Below are positions 44,577 to 52,390 of a stretch of DNA of 64,000 bases, piece by piece. Source of the stretch: Shinella pollutisoli (GTDB lineage: Bacteria; Pseudomonadota; Alphaproteobacteria; Rhizobiales; Rhizobiaceae); the NCBI RefSeq assembly GCF_024609765.1, contig NZ_JANFDG010000016.1, positions 62,001-126,000 of the forward strand, in the 5' to 3' direction. Positions within the stretch are counted from its first letter, which is position 1. Each line of letters opens with the position of its first letter. The position numbers and the translations under genes are program-made. The notes beneath the pieces were generated by a model, which saw only the letters and a program-made list of their open reading frames with translations, searched no databases and had not been told where the DNA came from.

Positions 44577-46009
44577 TGGCGCTGAGTCCTGATCAGTCCG
44601 CCATCCTTGCCGCGGCCCTCGCCGGCGGCCGCTATCACGCAGCCGACGAGGCGGCCACGAAGAAATGCCGGAAGCTCAACGCGAAAGGATTGTTGCGGCG
44701 CGATCCGAAGGACGGTGCGCTGTGGTATCCGACGGATGCGGCGGCCGCGCTCGACCTCTCGACCGCCGAGCCGCCGAAGGAGACGGGACCGCCCGCCGGC
44801 GGGCCGCCGGCGCGACTTCCGCACCATCCGCTGGCCGGGCTCTTCCCGATGCTTGCCGCCGAGGACCTGCAGCGGCTGGCGGACGACATCGCCACGCGCG
44901 GCCAGGAGGAGCCGGTCTGGCTGCTCGACGGTAGAATCCTCGACGGGCGCAACCGCGAGGCCGCCTGCGCGCTCCTCGGCATCGACGCCTGGACGAAGGA
45001 CTACGAGGGCAAGGACCCGCTCGGTTTCGTGCTGTCGCTGAACCTGCACCGCCGCCACCTGACGGAAAGCCAGCGTGCGATGGTCGCCGCCCGGATCGTC
45101 GACTGGGAGCGCGGCATCAACCAGGCGACGGCCGGGTCTGCAAATTTGCAGACCCGCGAGGCCGCCCGCCGGCTTTCGATCTCCGAGCGCGCCGTCGCGG
45201 CGGCGAAGCGGGTGCGCGATCAGGGCATCGAGCAACTGTCCGATGCGATCCGCGACGGGCGGATATCGGTCAATGCCGGCGAGGCCATCAGCTTCCTCGA
45301 ACGCGAGGCGCAGGAGGAGGTCCTCCGGCTGGAGGAAAAGCAGATCGTCCAGCGGGCGAAGGAGATCCGCGAGAAGCGTTCGCAGCTCCGCCATGCCGTC
45401 CGGCTCGCGCACATGGCCCATGTCGTCGACCAGGGCCGGCCGACGGCGGGGCGCGTCGAGACGAGATATCCCGTGATCTACGCGGACCCGCCGTGGCGCT
45501 TCGGCGTGCGCAGCGAGGTGACGGGGCGCGAGAAGAGCGCGGAAAACCATTACCCGACGCTCCCGACCGAGGCGATCTGCACGCTGTTCGAGGAGATCGG
45601 CGCGCCTGCAAAACGCGACGCCGTGCTCTTCCTGTGGGCGACGAACCCGATGCTGCCGGACGCGCTGCGCGTGATGGCGGCCTGGGACTTCACCTACGTT
45701 CATCACTGGATCTGGGACAAGGAGATCGCCGGCACGGGCTATTGGGGCCGCGACCGGCACGAGCTGCTGCTGATCGGCCGCCGGGGCGACCCGGCCGCGC
45801 CACTGCCCGGCACCCAGCCGGAGACCGTCCACCGCGAGCCGAAGGGGCGGCATAGCGCCAAGCCCGACTGGTTCGCGGAGCAGATCGAGCGGCTCTATCC
45901 GGACATGCCGCGGCTGGAAATGTTCTGCCGGAGCCCGCGGCCCGGCTGGCACGCATGGGGATACGAGGCCGCGCCGGGCGCGGCGGATCAAGAGGAGATC
46001 GAGACATGA
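44576..46009 (+). CDS. ParB-MT-A70 fusion adenine methyltransferase
   Basis: A 477-residue protein. About 1-60 looks like a winged-helix, about 85-170 is a ParB-like domain (LLDGRILDGRNREAACALLG), about 190-280 contains a helix-turn-helix (TREAARRLSISERAVAAAK), and 295-465 is an MT-A70 methylase with VIYADPPWRF and ENHYPTLPTEAI. Predicted N6-adenine methylation of DNA, guided by the ParB/HTH part. Anti-restriction or regulatory role inferred. Confidence 0.85.
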   Translation: MALSPDQSAILAAALAGGRYHAADEAATKKCRKLNAKGLLRRDPKDGALWYPTDAAAALDLSTAEPPKETGPPAGGPPARLPHHPLAGLFPMLAAEDLQRLADDIATRGQEEPVWLLDGRILDGRNREAACALLGIDAWTKDYEGKDPLGFVLSLNLHRRHLTESQRAMVAARIVDWERGINQATAGSANLQTREAARRLSISERAVAAAKRVRDQGIEQLSDAIRDGRISVNAGEAISFLEREAQEEVLRLEEKQIVQRAKEIREKRSQLRHAVRLAHMAHVVDQGRPTAGRVETRYPVIYADPPWRFGVRSEVTGREKSAENHYPTLPTEAICTLFEEIGAPAKRDAVLFLWATNPMLPDALRVMAAWDFTYVHHWIWDKEIAGTGYWGRDRHELLLIGRRGDPAAPLPGTQPETVHREPKGRHSAKPDWFAEQIERLYPDMPRLEMFCRSPRPGWHAWGYEAAPGAADQEEIET

Positions 46010-47097
46010 GACTGCAGACGACCGCAGGACAGCTGCGCGCCGGGCTCCGCGCGCTGCAGGGCATCGTCGGGCCGCACTACACGGCGCCGATCCTTTCGAC
46101 CGTGAAGCTCGGCGGCGGCCGCCTCGTCGGCGCGAGCCTCGACGCGCGGCTTTCGGTGGCCCTGCCGTCGATCGGGGCGATGGAGGGCGAGGTCGCCATC
46201 GACCATCGGGCCCTGCGGGCGCTCGCGGCCAGCGTCGATCGCGACGTGGTGCTGACGATCGACGGGTCGGGCGAGCGCGCCGCCGTCACCTTCGGCGGCT
46301 CCGAATACCGGATGCCGTCGCTTGCGGCCGACGCGTTCCCGGCCGATCCCGAGATCGAGGGCGAGCGCGCGGCGACCGGCAATCTCGGCCTGGTCGCCGC
46401 GATCCGGCGCGTGCTGTTCGCCATGTCGCGCGAGGAGACGCGCTACTATCTCAACGGCGTGGCGATCCTCGTCGACCCGGACGGGCAGGCCCTCGTCGCG
46501 GCGACGGACGGTCATCGCCTCGCCACCTGCCCGCTGGACGTGGCGCCCGAGGGGAGCCGCGGACTGATCGTTCCCGCGCCGATCGCCGGATGGCTCTCGC
46601 GGCAGGGGCGGGAGCCGGAGGCCTGCGTCTTCGATCCGGGCCGCAAGCGGGCGCGGTTCGAGCTTGCCGGCATGACCTTGTCCGCCAGGCTGATCGACGG
46701 CACCTATCCCGATGTCTTCCGGGTGATCCCGAAGGATGCCCGGCCGGCGCTCGTCGTGGATCGCCAGATGCTGCTGCGTGCGCTGCGCCGCATCCGCGCC
46801 TTCTCGCCCTACAGTTTCAAGGGCGTGCGCCTGCTGGCCGAGGGGGGGCATCTCACCGTCACGATGAGCGATGCCGGCGAGGGATGCGCGGCGCGGGAAG
46901 CCGTTCCGCTGGCGGAAGGGCACGCGGTCGGCGCATTCGATGCCGGATACAATGTCGGCTATCTCTGCTCGGCGCTCGCCGCGCTGCAGGGCGACCTCGT
47001 CACCGTTTCCGCGCCGGCCTCGCCGGGCGGATCTCCGGCGGTCTTCACGGCGGAGGGCGATCGCCTGCGTGTCGTGCAGATGCCGATGCGGGTGTGA
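46006..47097 (+). CDS. dnaN-like: phage-encoded DNA polymerase III beta clamp homologue
   Basis: A 363-residue protein of DnaN length and three-repeat plan. LVAATDGHRLATCPL and TRYYLNGVAILVD are the clamp signatures; FDAGYNVGYLCSAL and the C-terminal VVQMPMRV match the end of beta clamps (usual ending ...VxMPMRx). AGAGGAG precedes the start, which overlaps the methylase stop. It could load onto phage DNA in place of the host clamp. Confidence 0.85.
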   Translation: MRLQTTAGQLRAGLRALQGIVGPHYTAPILSTVKLGGGRLVGASLDARLSVALPSIGAMEGEVAIDHRALRALAASVDRDVVLTIDGSGERAAVTFGGSEYRMPSLAADAFPADPEIEGERAATGNLGLVAAIRRVLFAMSREETRYYLNGVAILVDPDGQALVAATDGHRLATCPLDVAPEGSRGLIVPAPIAGWLSRQGREPEACVFDPGRKRARFELAGMTLSARLIDGTYPDVFRVIPKDARPALVVDRQMLLRALRRIRAFSPYSFKGVRLLAEGGHLTVTMSDAGEGCAAREAVPLAEGHAVGAFDAGYNVGYLCSALAALQGDLVTVSAPASPGGSPAVFTAEGDRLRVVQMPMRV

Positions 47098-47107
47098 GGT
47101 GGCTTCG

Positions 47108-47395
47108 GTGAGCAACCTCGTCCCGATCATCGACGAACTGGAGAACGCGCGGACCGACGCCGCGCGGGCCCGCTGGCTGCTGCAATGCCCGCCCGGCTAT
47201 CTCGGCAAGTACGAGATGACGATCCGCAACCGGCTGCGCAGCGCCGGCTTCCTCGCGGGCATCGACTATCTGGAGACCGAGCGCCTGGTGATCTGGATGC
47301 CGCGCGGCGCGACCGGGGAGATGCGGGCGGCGGCGCAGGAAATGCTGGCGGCGGCCCGCTCGGCAATGGTCGCGATCGCGGAAGGGGGTGCCTGA
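47108..47395 (+). CDS. small phage protein, unknown
   Basis: A 95-residue helical protein (MSNLVPIIDELENARTDAAR...). GTG at 47,108 is preceded by GAGG eight bases earlier; GTG at 47,099 is also possible. Overlaps the following methyltransferase start. No family. Confidence 0.6.
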   Translation: MSNLVPIIDELENARTDAARARWLLQCPPGYLGKYEMTIRNRLRSAGFLAGIDYLETERLVIWMPRGATGEMRAAAQEMLAAARSAMVAIAEGGA

Positions 47396-49398
47396 TGCTG
47401 TTCGAGCCCGTCCCGTCCCGGCCCGCGGCGGCCGGATCCGTGCGCCCCCTGATCATCGACAGCTTCGCCGGCGGCGGCGGGGCCTCGACGGGGATGGAGA
47501 TGGCGCTCGGCCGTTCGCCGGACATCGCCATCAACCACAATCCGGCGGCGCTGGCGCTGCATGCGGCGAACCATCCGGAGACGCTGCATCTTTCGGAGAA
47601 CATCTACCGCGTCGATCCGCTCGACCATGTCGCCGGCCGGCATGTGGGGCTCGCGCATTTCTCGCCCGACTGCAAGCACTTCTCGAAGGCGAAGGGCGGC
47701 AAGCCGGTCGAGCGCAACATCCGCGACCTCGCCTGGGTGATCGTGCTGTGGGCGGAGCGCGCCAAGCCCGACGTCATCACCATGGAGAACGTCGAGGAAT
47801 GGAAGGACTGGGGGCCGCTCGTCGAGACCGGGCGCGGGCTGATGCCGGATCCGGCGCGGCGCGGCGAGACGTTCCGGGCGTGGCTGAAGGCGATGCGCCG
47901 TCTCGGATACCGCCGCATCGAGTGGCGCGAGCTTCGCGCCTGCGACTACGGCGCGCCGACGATCCGCAAGCGCCTCTTCCTGGTCGCGCGATGCGACGGC
48001 AAGCCGATCGTCTGGCCGGATCCGACGCACGGGAGCCCGGACGATCCCGACGTCGTCGCGGGGAGGAAGCTGCCCTGGCGCACGGCGGCCGAATGCATAG
48101 ACTGGTCCCTGCCGTGCCCGTCGATCTTCGATACAAGCGACGCCATCATGGAGAAGCACGGCCTGCGCGCCATCCGCCCGCTCGCGGCCGCGACCATGGC
48201 GCGGGTCGCGCGCGGCATGAAGCGGTACGTGCTCGATGCGGAGAGGCCGTTCATCGTCCGCACGGACATGGCGAGCGCCGCGTCACGCAATGGCGTGAAT
48301 GATATCGAGATGCCGTTGAACACGGTCATGACGGCGGGCTCGTTCGGGATCGTCTCTCCTTCCGTCATCCGCTTCAACACAGGCGCGACGGGGCAGGATG
48401 CGCGCAAGCCGCTCTCGACGATCACCGCGAACAGCTACATCGAGAAGCCGGGCGGGGCTGCTCCGCTCGGCGTGATCGCGCCGCATCTGATGACGATGCG
48501 CAATGCCGGCAAGCCGTTTAACGGCGCTGATGAGCCCGCGCATACCATTACCGCCGGCGGAGCCGGTTTGACGCTCGTCGCGTCCACGTTGGTCCAAACG
48601 GGTTATGGCGAGCGGGAAGGCCAGTCGCCGAGGGCGCTCGATCCGGACAAGCCTCTCGGTACGATCATGGCAGGCGGAGTGAAACATGCTGCTGCTTGTG
48701 CCTATCTCGCACAGCACAACAACGACAGCCGGCGCACCGGCGGCGTGAATCCCGGCAGGCCTGCGAGCGAACCGTTGTCGACGGTAACGCAATCCGGCTC
48801 GCAACAGGGCATCGTCTCCGCTTTCGTGTCGCGCCAGTTCGGCACGTCGACGGGGCACGCTATGGATGCGCCGTCGGCCACCGCCATGGGCGATGGCGGC
48901 GGCAAGTCCGCACTCATCGCTCCCTACCTGCAGGCCTACTACGGCGTCGATCAGGATACGCCCGAGACTGAGCCCGTCCACACACTCACGACGAAGCCTC
49001 GCTTCGGGCATGTGGAATCGAAACTGTCGCCCCCGCCCTTCACGGCGGATCAGGCCAGCCGCGCGCGCGAGGTCGCCGCCTTCCTCAGGGCACACGGCTT
49101 CTGGGACGATCGCGAATTCGTGACGATCGCCATCGGCGGGGAGACCTTCGTCGTCGTCGACATCGGCATGCGCATGCTGACGCCGCGCGAGCTCTACAAC
49201 GCTCAGGGCTTCCCGCCCGACTATGTGATCGACGGCGGATGGCAGACCGACGAGGACACGGGCGAACCGGTCTGGGTGTCGTTTCCGAAGTCGGTGCAGG
49301 TCTCCTGCGTCGGCAACAGCGTCTCGCCGCCCGTCATGGCCGCGCTGGTGGCGGCCAATTGCCCGGACCTCGCCGTCTGGCGGGAGGCGGCGGAATGA
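47395..49398 (+). CDS. DNA (cytosine-5)-methyltransferase with repeat-rich middle
   Basis: A 667-residue C5 methylase. IIDSFAGGGGASTGMEMAL is motif I, FSPDCKHFSKAKGG the Cys-bearing motif IV (SPDC instead of PPCQ), MENVEEW motif VI, and VSCVGNSVSPPVMAALVA motif X. Between about residues 300 and 540 lies a series of degenerate repeats built on P-x-x-T-I/V/M-T-A-x-G, where the target-recognition domain should be. Protects or marks phage DNA. Confidence 0.85.
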   Translation: MLFEPVPSRPAAAGSVRPLIIDSFAGGGGASTGMEMALGRSPDIAINHNPAALALHAANHPETLHLSENIYRVDPLDHVAGRHVGLAHFSPDCKHFSKAKGGKPVERNIRDLAWVIVLWAERAKPDVITMENVEEWKDWGPLVETGRGLMPDPARRGETFRAWLKAMRRLGYRRIEWRELRACDYGAPTIRKRLFLVARCDGKPIVWPDPTHGSPDDPDVVAGRKLPWRTAAECIDWSLPCPSIFDTSDAIMEKHGLRAIRPLAAATMARVARGMKRYVLDAERPFIVRTDMASAASRNGVNDIEMPLNTVMTAGSFGIVSPSVIRFNTGATGQDARKPLSTITANSYIEKPGGAAPLGVIAPHLMTMRNAGKPFNGADEPAHTITAGGAGLTLVASTLVQTGYGEREGQSPRALDPDKPLGTIMAGGVKHAAACAYLAQHNNDSRRTGGVNPGRPASEPLSTVTQSGSQQGIVSAFVSRQFGTSTGHAMDAPSATAMGDGGGKSALIAPYLQAYYGVDQDTPETEPVHTLTTKPRFGHVESKLSPPPFTADQASRAREVAAFLRAHGFWDDREFVTIAIGGETFVVVDIGMRMLTPRELYNAQGFPPDYVIDGGWQTDEDTGEPVWVSFPKSVQVSCVGNSVSPPVMAALVAANCPDLAVWREAAE

Positions 49399-50642
49399 GC
49401 CACGACGCGACCAACTGGGCCATCAAGCAGCGCGGCATAAAGCCGGCGCTGAAGGTCGTGCTCTGGAACCTGTGCGACCGCTATCACCCCGACAACGGCT
49501 GCTTCCCGAGCCAGGACACGCTCGCGGCCGATTGCGAGGTCCCGCGCTCCACGCTGAATGTCTATCTGCGGGAGCTGGAGGAACTGGGGCTGATCGCCCG
49601 CGAGCAGCGCCGGGAGCGGTCCTCGAACCGGCAGGAGCGCACGCGCTACCGCTTTCCCTTCGAGCCTGATTTCCCGAAGAAACCTGCGGAAATCCCGTGT
49701 CCAGAAACGGGACACGGACCGGAGCAGGCCGAGTCCAGAAACGAGCAGGAGCCGAGTCCAGAAAACGGCGAAAGCCGAGTCCAGAATCTGGACAGTAACC
49801 CTGTAAGGGAACCAGTAAAGAGAACCGGTAACGAGAGAGGGGGCGCGGGCGCGGGCGAGGAAGATCGGGAGGACGACCCGAAACGGCTGCGCGAGCGGTT
49901 CAGGGCGCTGGAGATCGGCCGTCACGGCAATCCCTGGCCGCTGTTGCTCAAGACCAACTCGGGCTGGGCGTTCCGGCAGTTCCTCAAGCTGACGCCGGAG
50001 GAGCGGGTCCAGGCCGAGGAACTCCGCGATGCGTTTCTCACGGCGTGCCCGAAAGTGAAATCCGGGGACCGCAAGGGAGAGCCGGACGCGCCCATGCTCG
50101 GCGTCTACCTGCGCGACAAGCGGTTCCAGGTGCTCGGCGCCGTCGCTCCGGACGCGATACGCCGCGCCGCCGGCGATGCCGCCGCACCGTCTCTGCCGTG
50201 CAAGGCCTTCACCAAGGGCTGGCAGGGGAAGGTCTATGCGATCCTGCTCGGCCCGGAGCGGCCGCACCCGCCGCCGCGGGGGATGCTCGCCCACCTGATG
50301 ACGCAGGACAACGCGATGGGCGAGCGCGAGCGCCGCGCCTATCGCCAGCGGCATTCATGGCCGGAGGTCTGGGCGATGCACGAGGAGCCGCGCGGCACGT
50401 TTGTCGCCGCCGAGATTGTGGCGATCTCGGAGGACTTCCGCAGCTACAACGTCCAATCCCCGGAGGTGGCCGCCTGGCGTCGGCTGCACGAGCGGATGGG
50501 CTGGTCGTGGCCGGACATGGGCGACGCCCAGTGGATATGCCTGCCTCCGATGGATGGGACGGACGACGACGCGGCGGCGGATGCGCTGGAGCGGTATCGG
50601 CAGAAACTGAGAGAGGTGAGGGGCGATGAACATGCAGCGTAA
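49395..50642 (+). CDS. phage replication initiator, winged-helix N-terminus
   Basis: A 415-residue protein. Residues 1-75 are a winged helix (KVVLWNLCDRYHPDNG, SQDTLAADCEVPRSTLNVYLRELEELGL) like lambda O and other phage initiators. About 95-150 is a charged linker, and the rest an uncharacterised C-terminal domain. The DNA coding for the linker carries iterons, as the lambda origin lies in gene O. Confidence 0.75.
   Translation: MSHDATNWAIKQRGIKPALKVVLWNLCDRYHPDNGCFPSQDTLAADCEVPRSTLNVYLRELEELGLIAREQRRERSSNRQERTRYRFPFEPDFPKKPAEIPCPETGHGPEQAESRNEQEPSPENGESRVQNLDSNPVREPVKRTGNERGGAGAGEEDREDDPKRLRERFRALEIGRHGNPWPLLLKTNSGWAFRQFLKLTPEERVQAEELRDAFLTACPKVKSGDRKGEPDAPMLGVYLRDKRFQVLGAVAPDAIRRAAGDAAAPSLPCKAFTKGWQGKVYAILLGPERPHPPPRGMLAHLMTQDNAMGERERRAYRQRHSWPEVWAMHEEPRGTFVAAEIVAISEDFRSYNVQSPEVAAWRRLHERMGWSWPDMGDAQWICLPPMDGTDDDAAADALERYRQKLREVRGDEHAA
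49699..49793. other. candidate phage replication origin (iterons inside the initiator gene)
   Basis: GTCCAGAA occurs at 49,699, 49,733, 49,756 and 49,779. The last three are part of GCCGAGTCCAGAA spaced exactly 23 bp apart. The last one forms the palindrome GTCCAGAATCTGGAC. An A/T-richer stretch follows at about 49,790-49,845 in otherwise GC-rich DNA. Compare lambda ori. Confidence 0.7.
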
Positions 50643-51255
50643 CGACTGGATGGGAACGCCGATCGGCATCCCGCGCGATTCGTCCCGGGAGCAGGAGGTG
50701 AGGCTGGAAATGCTGCTGAAGGCGGCGAATCGCTCGAAGGATCGCCGCTGGTATGCTGTTCGTGTATGGACCGGCCGCGAAATTGCTGTGGAAGATGCGC
50801 TCGTCGCACTCGGCGTCGAGACATGCCTGCCGATGCGGATGGGGCCGGAGCTGAGGCGTCGGCACCGCATCATCCCGCCCCAGCCCATGCCGGCGATCCA
50901 TGGTTACGTGCTCGTTTGCATGCCGCCGGACGGCGCTGTCCTGGGTGCGCTGAGGGCGATTGACTATGTCGTCGAGGTAGTCGGTGGCCTTGAGCATCCC
51001 ATGTCCCTTCCTGACGAGGAGGTGATGCGTTTCAAGGCTTTGGCCGATGCTGGCCTTTACGATTGGCAGCATGAGGTTCAACAGCGTTGGCGTGTCGGTG
51101 AGAAGGCGGGTATCGGCGCCGGCATCTTCTGGGGTGCTGCCTGTGAAATCCTCTCTTGCCGCTCCGATGGATGCGGGGATGCGGTGGTTCTTATCAGCCT
51201 GCTCGGCAAGGACGTGCCGGTAACGGTGCCCCTTGCAATTCTGGAAAAGTTGTGA
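50626..51255 (+). CDS. NusG-like (NGN/KOW) phage transcription factor
   Basis: A 209-residue protein. RRWYAVRVWTGREIAVEDALVALGVETCLP and IHGYVLVCMP form a NusG N-terminal domain; a KOW-like C-terminal part follows (VGEKAGIGAGIFWG, LISLLGKDVPVTVPLAILEKL). Last gene before the late operon, so a late antiterminator role is plausible. Confidence 0.78.
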   Translation: MNMQRNDWMGTPIGIPRDSSREQEVRLEMLLKAANRSKDRRWYAVRVWTGREIAVEDALVALGVETCLPMRMGPELRRRHRIIPPQPMPAIHGYVLVCMPPDGAVLGALRAIDYVVEVVGGLEHPMSLPDEEVMRFKALADAGLYDWQHEVQQRWRVGEKAGIGAGIFWGAACEILSCRSDGCGDAVVLISLLGKDVPVTVPLAILEKL

Positions 51256-51424
51256 GAGTCATTCGCCACTGGATGAGCTGATGATCCTGCAGTGAGCCTC
51301 TGAGAACGCCTAAACAGCGGGGAGCGATCCCGAGGTCGGTACGCCGGTCAGCCCCAGCCCTGACGAAGCCGTAGACGGCGGACGCGATTCAGGGCCAGTG
51401 CGCAAGCTATGTCATGACGAATGT

Positions 51425-51449
51425 GAAGGCGGCCGAAGGGTCGCCTTTC
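51425..51449 (+). terminator. hairpin before the late operon
   Basis: GAAGGCG and CGCCTTTC pair across a 10-nt loop with a short T-run inside the stem. The 51,256-51,477 gap has no other feature; this is a possible terminator that an antiterminator would read through. Confidence 0.4.
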
Positions 51450-51477
51450 GTATGTATAGGGTATGGGCAGGATCAGA

Positions 51478-51795
51478 ATGATCGAGAGCGGCATTCGGGT
51501 AATCGATGCCCGGACCGTCAAGCCCCCCCCGAAAGCCGCGGACCCTGAACTCCAGACCCAAGAGCATCGCAACTGGGCGCGCGCTGTGAAACAGCGCGCC
51601 GGCTGGCGTTGCGAATGGGTGGAGGGCGGCAAGCGGTGCGAGGTTCGTTCTCCGGCCCGCCTCTTCGCCGACCACATCGTCGAGCGTCGCGATGGCGGCG
51701 CCCTTCTCGATCCGATGAACGGTCGGTGCCTCTGCGGATCGCATCACACACGGAAGACGGCCGCCAGCCGGGCGGCGCGTCTCGCTAACCGATAA
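51478..51795 (+). CDS. HNH endonuclease
   Basis: A 105-residue HNH protein: WRCEWVEGGKRCEV supplies zinc cysteines, ADHIVERRDGG and NGRCLCGSHHTRKT the HNH motif. AGGA lies five bases before ATG 51,478. In cos phages of the HK97 type an HNH protein works with TerL in packaging; its place right before terS fits. Confidence 0.85.
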   Translation: MIESGIRVIDARTVKPPPKAADPELQTQEHRNWARAVKQRAGWRCEWVEGGKRCEVRSPARLFADHIVERRDGGALLDPMNGRCLCGSHHTRKTAASRAARLANR

Positions 51796-51889
51796 CCCTG
51801 CCGAAGCGGGCTGGGGGGGGGGGGGGGGTGAATTCCCCCGACCCCCGGGGCCCGTAACCGCATGGGGGGCACGAGCAGATTTTTTTTCG
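51796..51889. other. noncoding G-rich block before terS, possible cos region
   Basis: Sixteen consecutive G (51,813-51,828), then TGAATTCCCCC, CCCCCGGGG and a T8 run. Short palindromes surround the tract. Cohesive-end sites of related phages lie beside HNH/terS, so this may be cos; the evidence is positional. Confidence 0.35.
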
Positions 51890-52387
51890 ATGGAACCGAT
51901 TATTGACCTCTTCGGGAACCCTCTGATCGAGCCCAACCGCAAGGTCGGGCGGCCGGAGCACGAGCCGACGGAAGAAATGATCATAAATATCATGGTGTTG
52001 CTGGCTTCAGGGATGACCAACAGGGAGGTCGCGCAGACCGTCGGTCTCTCGGTTCCGACTTTGCGCAAGCATTATTTGCACCTGACCCGGTGCAAGGCCG
52101 TCCTGCTGCAGCGGCTGCGCACGAAGCTCAGGACCGCGCAGATCCAGCAGGGGCTGGCCGGCAGCGCCGCCGCCCTCTCGGCGGCACTTCGCATGCTCGA
52201 CACCGTCGACGCCGAGCGCGTTGCCCGCACGCTCAAGGACAAGGCCGCGAACCAGCCCGCCCAGCGTGGCGGGTACGTCTCGAAGAAGGAGCGGCGTATG
52301 GAAACCGCGATGTCGATCGGAGGCAAGTTCGCGCCGCCCGGCGGGCCGCGGCTTGTCGCCAACAACGGGCAGGCGGTCGAGGAGTAG
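51890..52387 (+). CDS. terS: terminase small subunit
   Basis: A 165-residue DNA-binding packaging protein. LLASGMTNREVAQTVGLSVPTLRKHY is a helix-turn-helix; then a long helix (KAVLLQRLRTKLRTAQIQQGL) for oligomerisation. Directly before TerL. Confidence 0.85.
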   Translation: MEPIIDLFGNPLIEPNRKVGRPEHEPTEEMIINIMVLLASGMTNREVAQTVGLSVPTLRKHYLHLTRCKAVLLQRLRTKLRTAQIQQGLAGSAAALSAALRMLDTVDAERVARTLKDKAANQPAQRGGYVSKKERRMETAMSIGGKFAPPGGPRLVANNGQAVEE

Positions 52388-52390
52388 GCC

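Noticed and set aside
51412-52068. Leftward 218-codon frame over HNH/terS
   Set aside because: Shadow of HNH and terS and would have to read through the G16 tract; no family match.
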